64,000 nt of DNA from Kocuria sp. (lineage in GTDB: Bacteria; Actinomycetota; Actinomycetes; Actinomycetales; Micrococcaceae): contig NZ_JAUMTZ010000004.1 of the NCBI RefSeq assembly GCF_030530945.1, forward strand, positions 199,081 to 263,080. Direction: 5' to 3'. The notes under the pieces are model-generated. The model did not search any database and had not been told where the DNA came from. It saw only the letters and a program-made list of their open reading frames with translations. This document shows positions 34,583-48,838 of the stretch, one piece after another (positions within the stretch are counted from its first letter, which is position 1; each line of letters begins with the position of its first letter). The translations under genes and the position numbers were made by a program.

Positions 34583-35121
34583 TCGCCGACCGAGACCACG
34601 ATGTGGCGGGCCGCGCCCTCACCCTCGGACACCGAGAGCAGCCCGGCCTCGGCGACGGCGTCGTGGACGATCTTGCGTTCATAGGGGGAAAGGGGCGGCA
34701 GGTGGACCCGCCCACCCTCCTCCGTGGCCCTGGAGACGGCCTCGTCCGCCATGGTGCGAAGCTCACCAGCACGCACGTCACGGTGGCCGGCAACGTCCAG
34801 GATGAGGCGGCTGCGGCGGTCGGTGGCGCTGAGCACGGCCAGGCGCACGAGCTCCTGCAGGGCCTCGAGGGTCTCCCCGTGCTCGCCCACGAGGGTGCGC
34901 AGATCGGCGTCGTCCCCGTCCTCGGCGAGGACCGAGACGTAGGTGCGCCCGTCACGTACCTCGATCTCGATGTCGCCGTCGATGTCAGCGGTGTCGAGCA
35001 GCTCCTCGATGTAGTCGGCCGCGACCTCCCCCTCCTCCTCGAGCTGCGAGAGTTCGGAGTCCTCGGTGGCTGCCGGGGTGTCCTGTGCGGCGGGGTCCTG
35101 CGGGGTGTCCGTGTCCTTCAT
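34579..35121 (-). CDS. jag: R3H/KH RNA-binding protein (Jag/KhpB-type)
   Basis: 180 residues from ATG 35121. An acidic N-terminal stretch (about 1-45) is followed by a KH-like segment (DIEIEVRDGRTYVSVLAEDGDDADLRTLVGEHGETLEALQELVRLA). The R3H domain follows (LSPYERKIVHDAVAEAGLLSVSEGEGAARHIVVS). The Jag_N domain found in Firmicutes is absent, as usual in Actinobacteria. It lies between yidC and rsmG. It binds RNA and is linked to cell-division and envelope control in other Gram-positives. Confidence 0.9.
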   Translation of the reverse strand: MKDTDTPQDPAAQDTPAATEDSELSQLEEEGEVAADYIEELLDTADIDGDIEIEVRDGRTYVSVLAEDGDDADLRTLVGEHGETLEALQELVRLAVLSATDRRSRLILDVAGHRDVRAGELRTMADEAVSRATEEGGRVHLPPLSPYERKIVHDAVAEAGLLSVSEGEGAARHIVVSVGE

Positions 35122-35134
35122 GGGGTGTGCCCTC

Positions 35135-36118
35135 TCAGCCGTTGTTCTTCTTGGACTGCTGCCTCTGCCGCTTCTTGGACACCGGCTGGGTGCGCTGGCC
35201 GGCGGCGGCACGCTCCCGCTGCTCCTCGAGCTTCTCCTCGTGCTCCTTCTTGGACATGCCCACCGGGGGCAGGCCCTTGGCCGCACGGCGCTCGTTGAGC
35301 TCACGCTCCGCCTGGGAGCCCTTGGTGGGGTTGTTGCGGATGACCCACCACTGCTGGCCCATGGACCACAGGTTGGAGATGGTCCAGTAGACGAGGACGC
35401 CCAGGGGGAAGTTGATGCCGCCGATCGCGAAGATGAGGGGGAACAGGTACAGCATCATCTGCTGCTGGCGGTACATGGGGGACTCTTTCGCGGAGTCGCT
35501 CATGTTGCGCGCCGTCAGCTGCCGCTGGGTGATGAACTGCGTGGCGCTCATGGCCACGATCATCACGACCGCCAGGATGATGGTGGCCGCGTGGTTGCCG
35601 TTGCCCGGCTGCATCAGGGTGGAGAACAGGGGGGCGCCGAAGATCGTGGACCGGTCGAACTGCTGCACCATCTCGGGCGTCAGCAGGTGGATCGCCTCGT
35701 TGTTCTGGGCCGCCTGCGGCACCGAGCGCAGCACCTGGAACAGGGCGAAGAAGATGGGCATCTGCACGATGATGGGCAGGCACGCCGCGAACGGGTTGGA
35801 GCCGTGCTCCTTGTAGAGGGCCATCTGCTCCTCCGCCATGGCCTGGCGGGAGAGCTGGTCCTTCTTGCCCTTGTACTTGGCCTGCAGCTTGGCCATCTCC
35901 GGCTGCAGCTCCTGCATGCCGCGCATGGACTTGATCTGCTTCAGGAACAGGGGAATGGTCAGCGTGCGCATCACCAGGGTCAGACCCACGATGCACAGCA
36001 CCCAGGTGAAGCCCGAGGCCGGATCCAGACCCACCAGTGTGAACAGCGCGTGGAAGGCCCACAGGACCGCGGACACGATCCATTTGAAAGGCAAGAGGAT
36101 GATGTCGAAGAAGTTCAT
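35135..36118 (-). CDS. yidC: Membrane protein insertase YidC
   Basis: 327 residues. It starts MNFFDIILLPFKWIVSAVLWAFHALF and has the Oxa1 core of five helices: TLVMRTLTIPLFLKQIKSMRGMQELQPEMAKLQ, then NPFAACLPIIVQMPIFFALFQVLR, and LGVLVYWTISNLWSMGQQWWVI. A basic C-terminal tail (KKRQRQQSKKNNG) would bind ribosomes. It overlaps yidD by 4 bp (ATGA). It inserts and folds inner-membrane proteins with or without SecYEG. Confidence 0.96.
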   Translation of the reverse strand: MNFFDIILLPFKWIVSAVLWAFHALFTLVGLDPASGFTWVLCIVGLTLVMRTLTIPLFLKQIKSMRGMQELQPEMAKLQAKYKGKKDQLSRQAMAEEQMALYKEHGSNPFAACLPIIVQMPIFFALFQVLRSVPQAAQNNEAIHLLTPEMVQQFDRSTIFGAPLFSTLMQPGNGNHAATIILAVVMIVAMSATQFITQRQLTARNMSDSAKESPMYRQQQMMLYLFPLIFAIGGINFPLGVLVYWTISNLWSMGQQWWVIRNNPTKGSQAERELNERRAAKGLPPVGMSKKEHEEKLEEQRERAAAGQRTQPVSKKRQRQQSKKNNG

Positions 36119-36621
36119 CGAGCGTTGGCTCCTTGAGACGCGCGGTGGCGGTCCGGGCAGTCGCGCATGTGCTCACGCGCGAGATTCGGGTGGTTGAGCA
36201 GAACGATCTTGGGGGTCGCGGCCAGCGAGGGGAACTGCCGCCCTCCCCCTGGGACCCTGTCGATCCCGCCCGCGGCCCACGGGTGGCACCGCAGCAGCCG
36301 ACTCACGGTCAGGCCCAGCCCTCGCACCGCACCGTGCACTGTGACGGCCTCCAGCGCATACGCGGAGCACGAGGGGAAGTAGCGGCACACGTCCCCGTAG
36401 AGAGGGGAGACGATCGCGCGGTAGAGCTTGAGCACGGCAATGCACAGGTTCTGCGGCGCATGCAGGACGGCCCGCCAGAAGCCGCCGGCCACGTGGTACT
36501 CGTGGGGCGCACGGGCCAGGAGCTGCTCGGGGGACACTGCCGGTGTCACGTCCGCGTCTCCTTCCCGGGTTCCTGCGAAGAACGTTACGGCATGGGGGAC
36601 CCTCGGTGCGGTGGTCGTCAC
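36115..36621 (-). CDS. yidD: Membrane protein insertion efficiency factor YidD
   Basis: 168 residues, longer than the typical 70-120 because of a 40-residue N-terminal extension and a C-terminal tail. The core NLCIAVLKLYRAIVSPLYGDVCRYFPSCSAYALEAVTVHGAVRG to RLLRCHPWAAGGIDRVP holds the conserved CRYFPSCSxYA and RCHPW motifs. It overlaps rnpA upstream by 4 bp and yidC downstream by 4 bp. It helps YidC/Sec-mediated insertion. Confidence 0.94.
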   Translation of the reverse strand: MTTTAPRVPHAVTFFAGTREGDADVTPAVSPEQLLARAPHEYHVAGGFWRAVLHAPQNLCIAVLKLYRAIVSPLYGDVCRYFPSCSAYALEAVTVHGAVRGLGLTVSRLLRCHPWAAGGIDRVPGGGRQFPSLAATPKIVLLNHPNLAREHMRDCPDRHRASQGANAR

Positions 36622-36959
36622 CGGAGACGGCGCACCGCGGCGTCGACCGCCGCGCGGTAGTCCCGGGCGAGGTCCTGCCAGGACGCCTCGGCGGAGGGCG
36701 GCAGGGCGCGAACCACGAGATCCGTTCCGTGGGGACGATCGCGGACCGTCTCGGCGCTGAGCTCCCTGAGCCGCCGCTTGACCCTGTTGCGCGTCACGGC
36801 GTTACCCACCGCCTTGGACACCACGAATCCCACGCGCGTGGGCTCCCCGGTGCCGTCGCGAACGGATACGACGACGTTCCGGCGGCCGTTGCGGGCGCCG
36901 GAACGTACGGTTGCTGAAAACAGCGCAGAGGTCCGCATCCGATGCCTGGTGGGCAGCAC
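36618..36959 (-). CDS. rnpA: Ribonuclease P protein component
   Basis: 113 residues from GTG 36959, with GAGG 8 nt upstream. The RNase P motif VGFVVSKAVGNAVTRNRVKRRLREL (about 47-70) is intact, and a conserved aromatic region lies near the N-terminus. It couples to yidD by a 4-bp overlap and lies 30 bp after rpmH. With the M1-type RNA it matures tRNA 5' ends. Confidence 0.95.
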   Translation of the reverse strand: MLPTRHRMRTSALFSATVRSGARNGRRNVVVSVRDGTGEPTRVGFVVSKAVGNAVTRNRVKRRLRELSAETVRDRPHGTDLVVRALPPSAEASWQDLARDYRAAVDAAVRRLR

Positions 36960-36989
36960 GATGCGAACCTCGCGAGGGTGGGGAAGGGC

Positions 36990-37127
36990 TCAGGCCGACA
37001 GGCTGGCGCGGCCCTTGCTGCGGCGGGCGCCGATGATGGCGCGGCCGGCGCGGGTGCGCATGCGGGCACGGAAGCCGTGCTTGCGGGCGCGGCGGCGGTT
37101 GTTCGGCTGGAAAGTCCGCTTGGGCAT
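36990..37127 (-). CDS. rpmH: 50S ribosomal protein L34
   Basis: 45 residues starting [20 protein letters not shown] and ending [10 protein letters not shown], an exact match to the L34 pattern. The gene begins the leftward rpmH-rnpA-yidD-yidC-jag-rsmG cluster and is divergent from dnaA across the origin region. It is short enough to be missed by length-filtered gene callers. Confidence 0.97.
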   Translation of the reverse strand: MPKRTFQPNNRRRARKHGFRARMRTRAGRAIIGARRSKGRASLSA

Positions 37128-37552
37128 TAGTCACTCCATGAGGTTGGACTACGGTGTGCCAGCTGCGATCCGTCGCAGAGGGCGCACGCGGTAGGTTTCT
37201 GGGGGCATGCGGACACGCAGAAATCGCGATCCTACACGCACAAGACTGATTCACAGTAGTCAAAGGCGTCCGGGGGGTCAAATTCCGGAGCCGTGTCCGA
37301 GCCCTCCACAGATGTGCACACCGCAACCCCCAGGGGTGTGGAAAACGCCGTCGGAGCCCCGCGCGGAGGCACGTTATCCCCAGGCGGGAACTACAGTGGT
37401 GTAGTTCCTCTGCGCCGCGAATCCGGGCTATGAAGTGCCCGGACACATGTTCTACGCTGAGTCTCCCGGCCGCCCCCACGAAGTTTATCCACCGGTGTGT
37501 ACAACTCTGTGGAAAACTGGGCGGTCCCGGTCCGTCACGTCAGGAGTTGCTC
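37128..37552. other. oriC left half / dnaA-rpmH promoter region
   Basis: 425 bp without a gene. DnaA-box-like 9-mers, each one mismatch from consensus: TGTGGAAAA at 37337 and 37508, TTATCCCCA at 37374, TTATCCACC at 37485. An inverted repeat, GGAACTACA (37387-37395) and TGTAGTTCC (37400-37408), lies in the middle. The region must hold both dnaA and rpmH promoters. The boxes near dnaA suggest autoregulation. Confidence 0.8.
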
Positions 37553-39190
37553 ATGCCGCAGGAGAACCAGGATTTGCTGGAGCAGTGGGCAGAGTGCCTC
37601 CACATCATGAACGGGGACCCCCGGGTCAACGGCCGCTCCCGGGGCAACATCGCCCTGTGCGAGCCCCGGGGTCTCATGGGGACCACACTCCTGATGGCCG
37701 TTCCCAGCGAGGTCACCCGTGGCTACCTGCAGCACAAGCCGATCTCGGAGGTCCTGGAGGAGAGTGTGAGCCGCGTGTTCGGCGCGGACACGCTGGTTGC
37801 GTTCGTGGTGGACCCGGAGCTCGAGGTGCAGCCCGCCACCCCCCGCCCCACCACCGACTCCCGTTCCACCGACACCTCCCTCCCGTCCCTGACGGACATC
37901 GAGGCTGAGCGCTCGCCCGGGTCCTTCCCCGGCTCCGCCGGGCGGCGGACCGGCGCCGAGGACCAGGCACGCCCCGCCGGCACCCCGTTCGACGACGGGT
38001 CGTCCCCCTCCCACCCCGGGGCGTCCGCGGACCTCGGGGACCTTCCCCCGAGGCGCCACCCGGACGCCGCCCCGCCCGCACCCCAGCAGCGCGAGGTGCT
38101 CACCACCGGCAGCGGCTCCGACACGAGCCCCGCGGACTCCGAGTGGGACAGCTCCGCACGCCTGAACCCGAAGTACGTCTTCGACTCGTTCGTGATCGGC
38201 CAGTCCAACCGATTCGCGCACGCGGCCGCCTTCGCCGTGGCGGAAACCCCGGCAAAGGCATATAACCCGTTGTTCATCTATGGGGACTCGGGGCTGGGCA
38301 AGACCCACCTGCTGCACGCGATCGGCCACTACGCCAAGCGTCTCTACCCCAAGCTGCGGGTGCGCTACGTGAACTCGGAGGAGTTCACCAACGACTTCAT
38401 CAACTCCATCCGGGACGACGAAGGCTCGTCCTTCAAGGGCATCTACCGCAACGTGGACCTGCTCCTGATCGACGACATCCAGTTCCTGGCCGGCAAGGAG
38501 CACACGCAGGAGGAGTTCTTCCACACCTTCAACGCGCTGCACAACCACGAGAAGCAGATCGTGATCACCTCCGACATGCCCCCCAAGCAGCTCACCGGTT
38601 TCGCGGAGCGAATGCGCTCCCGGTTCGAGTGGGGCCTCATCACGGACGTGCAGCCGCCGGAGCTGGAGACGCGCATCGCGATCCTGCGCAAGAAGGCGAT
38701 CAGTGAGGGAATGGACGCCCCGGACGACGTCATGGAGTACATCGCCTCCCACATCTCCACCAACATCCGCGAGCTCGAGGGCGCGCTGATCCGCGTCACC
38801 GCGTTCGCGTCCCTGAACAAGCAGCCGGTGGACCTGCCGCTGGCGGAGCTGGTGCTCAAGGACCTCATCACGGACGACGGCGGGCAGGAGATCACGGCGG
38901 CGTCGATCCTGGGTCAGACCGCGGCGTTCTTCAACATCACGCTGGACGAGCTGAAGTCCAAGTCCCGCACCCGCACCCTGGTGACGGCTCGGCAGATCGC
39001 CATGTACCTGCTGCGGGAGCTCACGGACATGTCCCTGCCCAAGATCGGCCAAGAGCTGGGTGGGCGGGACCACACCACAGTCATGCACGCGGACCGCAAG
39101 ATCCGAACGCTGATGGCCGAGCGCCGACAGATCTTCGACCAGGTCACCGAGCTGACCAACAGGATCAAGCAGCAGTCCCGGGAGGGCTGA
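37553..39190 (+). CDS. dnaA: Chromosomal replication initiator DnaA
   Basis: 545 residues from ATG 37553, with AGGAG 7 nt upstream. Domain I (about 1-85) is followed by a long Pro/Ser/Asp-rich domain II (about 90-200), as usual in high-GC Actinobacteria. The AAA+ motor has Walker [10 protein letters not shown] (about 243) and LLIDDIQFL (about 304). Domain IV carries the box-binding signature [15 protein letters not shown] (about 503). It opens oriC as an ATP filament. A terminator follows the gene. Confidence 0.98.
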   Translation: MPQENQDLLEQWAECLHIMNGDPRVNGRSRGNIALCEPRGLMGTTLLMAVPSEVTRGYLQHKPISEVLEESVSRVFGADTLVAFVVDPELEVQPATPRPTTDSRSTDTSLPSLTDIEAERSPGSFPGSAGRRTGAEDQARPAGTPFDDGSSPSHPGASADLGDLPPRRHPDAAPPAPQQREVLTTGSGSDTSPADSEWDSSARLNPKYVFDSFVIGQSNRFAHAAAFAVAETPAKAYNPLFIYGDSGLGKTHLLHAIGHYAKRLYPKLRVRYVNSEEFTNDFINSIRDDEGSSFKGIYRNVDLLLIDDIQFLAGKEHTQEEFFHTFNALHNHEKQIVITSDMPPKQLTGFAERMRSRFEWGLITDVQPPELETRIAILRKKAISEGMDAPDDVMEYIASHISTNIRELEGALIRVTAFASLNKQPVDLPLAELVLKDLITDDGGQEITAASILGQTAAFFNITLDELKSKSRTRTLVTARQIAMYLLRELTDMSLPKIGQELGGRDHTTVMHADRKIRTLMAERRQIFDQVTELTNRIKQQSREG

Positions 39191-39781
39191 ACCCCCCTGT
39201 CCTCCCACTGCCCCAGGGCCCCGGACCGACCGTCCGGGGCCCTTTTTCCTGTGATTCGTCCACAGTCACCACCCGCGAGATCCGGGGGATGCGGGGCCGT
39301 GATCCACAACATGGGCGGCGCCTGTGGGCACCGTGTGGACGGCCGGAAAAGCACGCATGTGGAAAAATCTGTGGACAACGAGACACCTGCGGTGGAGAAC
39401 CCGGGGGCAACGGTGGGCAGAGCTGTGGAAGCCCCGGAATCACGCGGGAGTTGCGCACTCCGCGCACACAGCCGGAGACCGTTTCCTCCACACCAGGTCA
39501 ACACCCTGAACCCCTGGAAGCACTGGGGAGCGGGCAGTTTTCCACAGGATCCACAGGGGTTGTTAACACTTCTACCCTTTAAGAAAAGATCCACCGAATA
39601 ACAAAAATCCTCCCGCGCACGCTGGTTCCGGACTCCGGGAACTTCTGTAATTACACGAATCCGAGGAGCGGCCCGGCAGCTCGCGCTGCACACCCGGTCC
39701 TGGATGTTCGGGGCGGGACGGAGTGGCCGGATACGATGCACACACGACACTTCCGTCCACCACCAGAAGAGGGGCACCTCC
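39191..39781. other. oriC right half with DnaA boxes and unwinding element
   Basis: 591 bp between dnaA and dnaN. DnaA-box candidates: TCGTCCACA 39256, TGATCCACA 39300, TGTGGAAAA 39358, TGTGGACAA 39370 (perfect), TTTTCCACA 39538, GGATCCACA 39547. Next to the last two is the most AT-rich stretch of the origin region, about 39559-39612 (TTGTTAACACTT, CTTTAAGAAAAG, AATAACAAAAAT), the likely duplex unwinding element. Box positions and orientations were read by eye. Confidence 0.88.
39215..39247 (+). terminator. Intrinsic terminator of dnaA
   Basis: A perfect 12-bp stem, AGGGCCCCGGAC (39215-39226) and GTCCGGGGCCCT (39232-39243), followed by a run of five T. It lies 25 bp after the dnaA stop. Confidence 0.92.
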
Positions 39782-40906
39782 GTGAAGTTCTCGGTCGAGC
39801 GCGACGTCCTGGCTGAAGCAGTCACCTGGACTGCCCGTTCCCTGTCACCGCGCCCTCCCGTGCCCGTGCTCTCCGGGCTGCTGATCAAGGCGGAGGATGG
39901 CGCACTGTCCATCGCGAGCTTCGACTACGAGATCTCCGCGCGCCTGACCATCACGGCAGACGTCGTCGAGGAGGGCACCACCCTGGTCTCCGGCCGCCTG
40001 CTGGCGGACATCTGCCGATCACTGCCCTCCGCCCCGGTGCAGCTGGAGGCTGAGGGCGGAAAGGTCACGCTCACGTGCCGCTCGTCGAAGTTCAACCTCG
40101 CGGCCATGCCCGTGCAGGACTACCCGCAGCTGCCCGGACTGCCCGAGCTCTCGGGTGTGGTGGCCGGTGACGAGTTCGCGCACGCGGTAGCCCAGGTCAA
40201 CATCGCGGCCTCGAAGGACGACACCCTCCCGATCCTCACCGGCATCCGGATGGAGATCGAGGGCGAGAAGATGACCCTGCTGGCCACCGACCGGTACCGG
40301 CTGGCCATGCGCGAGCTCACCTGGCGACCCACGGATCCGACCATCTCCACGGCGGCGCTCATCAAGGCCAAGACCCTGAACGACATCGCCAAGACGCTGG
40401 GCTCCTCCGGGGACGTGAACATGGCACTCGCCCCCAACACGGAGCTCGTGGGGTTCGAGTCCGGTGGCAGACGGACCACCAGCCTGCTGATCGACGGCGA
40501 GTACCCCAAGATCCGGTCCCTGTTCCCCGAGCACACCCCCATCACCGCGGTGGTGCGCACCTCGGAGCTCGTGGAGGCCGTGCGCCGCGTGTCCCTGGTG
40601 GCGGAGCGCAACACCCCGGTGCGTCTGGCGTTCAGCGAGGGCCAGGTGGCCCTGGACGCGGGAACGGGCGAGGACGCCCAGGCCTCCGAGGTCCTGGACG
40701 CCCAGCTCAACGGGGACGACATCACCGTGGCCTTCAACCCCACGTACCTCTCCGAGGGCCTGCACGCCTTCGACTCCGACTACGTCCGGTTCTCCTTCAC
40801 GGCACCCCCCAAGCCGGCCGTCCTCTCCGCCCAGAAGGAGCCCGGAGGCGACGACGACGTGGACTACAAGTACCTGCTCATGCCGGTCCGCCTGCCCAAC
40901 CAGTGA
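39782..40906 (+). CDS. dnaN: DNA polymerase III sliding clamp (beta subunit)
   Basis: 374 residues from GTG 39782, beginning [21 protein letters not shown]. Three repeated clamp domains are present, with the family ending [14 protein letters not shown] ring-shaped dimer, it tethers polymerase and repair proteins. It is followed by recF 4 bp later; the two are surely co-transcribed. Confidence 0.98.
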   Translation: MKFSVERDVLAEAVTWTARSLSPRPPVPVLSGLLIKAEDGALSIASFDYEISARLTITADVVEEGTTLVSGRLLADICRSLPSAPVQLEAEGGKVTLTCRSSKFNLAAMPVQDYPQLPGLPELSGVVAGDEFAHAVAQVNIAASKDDTLPILTGIRMEIEGEKMTLLATDRYRLAMRELTWRPTDPTISTAALIKAKTLNDIAKTLGSSGDVNMALAPNTELVGFESGGRRTTSLLIDGEYPKIRSLFPEHTPITAVVRTSELVEAVRRVSLVAERNTPVRLAFSEGQVALDAGTGEDAQASEVLDAQLNGDDITVAFNPTYLSEGLHAFDSDYVRFSFTAPPKPAVLSAQKEPGGDDDVDYKYLLMPVRLPNQ

Positions 40907-40910
40907 TCGT

Positions 40911-42143
40911 GTGTTCGTAGACCACCTCTCGCTGCTGGACTTCCGGACCTACCCGGCTCTGGACCTCCCGCTGTCCCCGGGACTCACGGTGTTCGTGGGT
41001 CCCAACGGCGTGGGCAAGACGAACATCGTGGAGGCGCTCGACTGGGCGGCGGCACTGGACTCCCACCGGGTCTCGGGCAACGCCCCGCTGATCGCCACGG
41101 GCTCGGAGCGGGCGGTGATCCGGGTGCGGGTGAACCGCGGGGGCCAGCGCACGGTCCTGGAGTACGAGCTCAACGCCGCCCGCGCGAACCGGGTCCAGAT
41201 CAACAGGGCGGCACCGGTGCGTGCCCGAGAGGCCCTGGGCACTCTGCACACCGTGCTGTTCTCCCCCGAGGACCTCACCCTGGTCAAGGGGGACCCCTCC
41301 CACCGCCGACGCTTCCTGGACGACCTCGCCACGGCCATGCGGCCCGTGCTCTCCGCGGCGCGATCCGACTACGACCGCGCCCTGAGGCAACGCAACGCCC
41401 TGCTGAAGTCGGCGCGGCGCTCGCGGCGGTTCTCCGACTCGGACCGTGCCACCCTGGCGGTGTGGAACGAGCAGCTCGCCCGGGCGGGCGCGGCCGTGAT
41501 GGGCGCCCGACTCCAGCTGCTCAAGGCTCTCGAGCCCGAGGTGGACCGCGCCTACCAGCAGCTCACGGACGGGCCCAAGCACGTCGGCCTCCGCTACGAG
41601 AGCTCATCAGTGGCCCCGGGTGCGGATCAGGAAGCACTCTGCCACTTCTCGGTGGCGGATCTTCGCGACCTCATGCTGGAGGCCTTCGAGCGCACGGAGC
41701 GTCAGGAGCTCGAGCGAGGGCTCACCCTGGTGGGTCCGCATCGGGACGACCTCGTGATCCGGCTGGGCGAGACCCCGGCCAAGGGCTACGCCTCCCACGG
41801 CGAGACCTGGTCCACGGCGCTCGCCCTGCGCCTGGGGTCGTGGTACGTCCACCTCGCGGACGACCCCGGTCCTGGCTCCGCCCCGGTGCTCATCCTGGAC
41901 GACGTCTTCGCCGAGCTGGACGCGCGACGTCGGCGCCGGCTCGCCGACCTGGTGCAGCAGGCCGAGCAGGTCCTGGTCACGGCGGCCGTGGACGAGGACC
42001 TGCCAGCGGCCCTGCTCGAGCACTCGCACACGGTGGTGGACGTGGAACCGGGGGCGGCGCACGTCAGGACGGCGGCGGCGTCGCCCACCGCGGAATCCGA
42101 GGACGACGCCGCGCAGCCCGGCACCGGGGGCGGTGCACCGTGA
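40911..42143 (+). CDS. recF: DNA replication/repair ATPase RecF
   Basis: 410 residues from GTG 40911. Walker A is GPNGVGKTN (about 29), the ABC signature region lies around STALALRLGSW, and Walker B is VLILDDVFAELD (about 327). The last 35 residues (AASPTAESEDDAAQPGTGG) are a nonconserved tail. It overlaps dciA by 4 bp. With RecO and RecR it loads RecA at gaps. Confidence 0.97.
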   Translation: MFVDHLSLLDFRTYPALDLPLSPGLTVFVGPNGVGKTNIVEALDWAAALDSHRVSGNAPLIATGSERAVIRVRVNRGGQRTVLEYELNAARANRVQINRAAPVRAREALGTLHTVLFSPEDLTLVKGDPSHRRRFLDDLATAMRPVLSAARSDYDRALRQRNALLKSARRSRRFSDSDRATLAVWNEQLARAGAAVMGARLQLLKALEPEVDRAYQQLTDGPKHVGLRYESSSVAPGADQEALCHFSVADLRDLMLEAFERTERQELERGLTLVGPHRDDLVIRLGETPAKGYASHGETWSTALALRLGSWYVHLADDPGPGSAPVLILDDVFAELDARRRRRLADLVQQAEQVLVTAAVDEDLPAALLEHSHTVVDVEPGAAHVRTAAASPTAESEDDAAQPGTGGGAP

Positions 42144-42733
42144 GCGAGGCTCCCCACAGGGACGTGGTGGACGCCGCGGCCGTGGCCCTGCAGCGCGCGC
42201 GCAAGGCCGCCCAGGACCGCGGGGACAAGCCGCTGTCCGCGGCGGCCGCCTCGAAGAACATGCGCGCGTTCGGCACGGCGATGGAGGAGGGCACTGGGTC
42301 CCCGGCGTTGCGCGCGAGGGAGCGCCTCGACGCCGACCCGCGGCAGATGGGCGGATTCACGGGCCCCGGCCACTCGCAGCGGGACCCCAGGCCGCTGGGG
42401 TCGGTGGTGGACACCCTGATGACCCACCGCGGGTGGAAGACGCCCGTGAACGTGAGCAGCGTGCTCGCGGACTGGCCGTCGCTGGTGGGGGAGCGCAACG
42501 CCGCGCACTCGTGGCCCGAGCACTTCGCGGACACCGTGGTGCAGGTGCGCTGCGACTCCACGGCGTACGCCACGCAGCTGCGGCTCATCCAGTCGCAGAT
42601 CCTGCGCAGCATCGCGGACCGGCTGGGGGAGGGGATCGTCACCCGGCTGGAGATCCACGGGCCCGTGGGGCCCAGCTGGCGGCGCGGCAGGTGGACCGTG
42701 CAGGGGAGGGGACCCCGGGACACCTACGGGTGA
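42140..42733 (+). CDS. dciA: DciA-type helicase loader (DUF721)
   Basis: 197 residues from GTG 42140, overlapping the recF stop (GTGA). The KH-like DUF721 domain is in the C-half: GWKTPVNVSSVLADWPSLVGERNAAHSWPEHF and VQVRCDSTAYATQLRLIQSQILRSIADRLG. The N-half is basic and disordered. DciA is the ancestral bacterial loader of DnaB. No dnaC- or dnaI-like gene is seen in the window, fitting that role. Confidence 0.9.
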   Translation: MSEAPHRDVVDAAAVALQRARKAAQDRGDKPLSAAAASKNMRAFGTAMEEGTGSPALRARERLDADPRQMGGFTGPGHSQRDPRPLGSVVDTLMTHRGWKTPVNVSSVLADWPSLVGERNAAHSWPEHFADTVVQVRCDSTAYATQLRLIQSQILRSIADRLGEGIVTRLEIHGPVGPSWRRGRWTVQGRGPRDTYG

Positions 42734-42858
42734 GTACAACCTCAAAACCCGCCAGAATCCCGTGAGCCGGTTCGCACCCCGGAAATGGCCTCACCCCGCG
42801 TGATGGGGTCCGGGGGCGTCTGCGGGCCGCAGAGCGCCCCATCTGCACCAACATCCGT

Positions 42859-45048
<2,190 letters not shown>

Positions 45049-45125
45049 GCATGTCACCCGCCGGATATTCCCCCACCGGCATGAACAGTGGATCGTGAGA
45101 GCTCGGAAGGAACGGACAGCAACGC

Positions 45126-47809
<2,684 letters not shown>

Positions 47810-47813
<4 letters not shown>

Positions 47814-48310
47814 GCGCGAGCTCGGCCTCGAAAGCGGGTCAACCCGCGAAGACTTCTTCCCCCCAGAAGTCGACGTCCGGAAAGTCTCCGGTCAAGAGCG
47901 GCGGCAAGTCCTCCGGCAAGGGGCTCGTGCGCCCCGCACCCCGGGCCAAGGTGCGCCGCGCCCGGCTGGTGGTCTCCAAGGTGGACACGTGGTCGGTGCT
48001 AAAGCTGGCGTTCCTGCTCTCGGTGGCACTGGGCATCATCACGGTGGTGGCCTCCATCGTGCTGTGGCTCGTGCTGAACCTGACCGGCATGTTCGAGGGC
48101 ATCAACGAGCTGCTGTCCATGCTCGGCGGCAGCGCGGGGGAAGCAGACATCAAGAAGATTCTCTCGCTCGGCAACGTGGCGCTGTTCTCCACGGTGATCT
48201 CCGTGGTCAACGTGATCCTGCTGTCCGTGCTGTCCGTGCTCGCGGCCCTGCTGTACAACATCGCGGCGTCGCTGATCGGCGGCATCGGGGTCACCCTCAC
48301 CGACGACTGA
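47810..48310 (+). CDS. DUF3566 membrane protein
   Basis: 166 residues. A Lys/Ser-rich cytoplasmic tail (about 1-50) leads to [40 protein letters not shown], with a first membrane helix. [33 protein letters not shown] contains a second helix, and the protein ends GVTLTDD. It matches DUF3566, found directly after gyrA across Actinobacteria (Rv0007 in Mycobacterium). Its start overlaps the gyrA stop. The function is unknown; an envelope or division link has been proposed for relatives. Confidence 0.92.
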
Positions 48311-48327
48311 TCCCGGCACCCCGCAAT

Positions 48328-48357
48328 TTGGCGTGGGGGCCGGAACTCCGGTAAAGT
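48328..48357 (+). promoter_or_regulatory. Promoter of tRNA-Ile
   Basis: TTGGCG (48328-48333) and TAAAGT (48352-48357) with an 18-bp spacer, 44 bp before the tRNA. This fits a vegetative actinobacterial promoter. Confidence 0.65.
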
Positions 48358-48401
48358 CTTGGCGTGGCCAGCCAGAGCATCATCGTGCTGGCACTCGCTG
48401 A

Positions 48402-48475
48402 GGGCGTATAGCTCAGACGGTTAGAGCGCTTCGCTGATAACGAAGAGGTCCCAGGTTCAATTCCTGGTACGCCCA
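48402..48475 (+). tRNA. tRNA-Ile (GAT)
   Basis: 74 nt. The acceptor stem GGGCGTA/TACGCCC pairs fully. The D arm is AGCTCAGACGGTTAGAGC. The anticodon loop CTGATAA carries GAT, and the T loop is GGTTCAATTCC. Discriminator A is at 48475. CCA is not encoded, so Cca must add it. The position after gyrA is conserved in Actinobacteria. Confidence 0.98.
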
Positions 48476-48521
48476 CCCATCGAATTCCCACCGCGAGTGA
48501 ACACTCGTTCGGAGGCCCCAC

Positions 48522-48644
48522 GTGAAGTCCCGCATCGCAGCAGTGATCGCCGTGGCCGGCCTGTCCGTCGCAGCTTTCAAGTCCTGGCGCCAGGCCGAGT
48601 CCCAGCGCGAAGCGTGGCACTCCGCAGTGGATTCCGTGGACTGA
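48522..48644 (+). CDS. DLW-39-type small protein
   Basis: 40 residues from GTG 48522, with GGAGG 6 nt upstream: an N-terminal MKSRIAAVIAVAGLSVAAF hydrophobic helix followed by KSWRQAESQREAWHS and an acidic end. It fits the DLW-39 family, a tiny conserved actinobacterial protein found beside the tRNA-Ile/tRNA-Ala pair, although the DLW motif reads REAW here. Its size makes it easy to miss. The function is unknown; a single-span membrane peptide is likely. Confidence 0.75.
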   Translation: MKSRIAAVIAVAGLSVAAFKSWRQAESQREAWHSAVDSVD

Positions 48645-48694
48645 GTCCACGGTCACGGCGTACCTTCCCAGAGACGGACGCCACAACCGAATAC

Positions 48695-48767
48695 GGGGCC
48701 TTAGCTCAGTTGGTAGAGCGCTGCCTTTGCAAGGCAGATGTCAGGAGTTCGAATCTCCTAGGCTCCA
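48695..48767 (+). tRNA. tRNA-Ala (TGC)
   Basis: 73 nt. The acceptor is GGGGCCT/AGGCTCC, with a G-T pair at the third position. The D arm is AGCTCAGTTGGTAGAGC. The anticodon stem-loop CTGCC-TTTGCAA-GGCAG carries TGC, and the T loop is GAGTTCGAATCTC. Discriminator A is at 48767, with no encoded CCA. Confidence 0.98.
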
Positions 48768-48774
48768 CACCGTG

Positions 48775-48813
48775 ACCTCCGGGTTCCTGCTGTCGCAGGG
48801 CCCGGAGGTTTTT
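48775..48813 (+). terminator. Terminator after tRNA-Ala
   Basis: Arms ACCTCCGGG (48775-48783) and CCCGGAGGT (48801-48809), followed by a T-run (48809-48813), 7 bp after the tRNA. Confidence 0.85.
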
Positions 48814-48838
48814 CACGTCCTGCCGCCGGGCGTGACAA

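Noticed and set aside
48402..48767. Prophage or island attachment at the tRNA genes
   Set aside because: No integrase, direct repeat of the tRNA 3' end or foreign block is present; the Nramp remnant is of vertical-looking composition.
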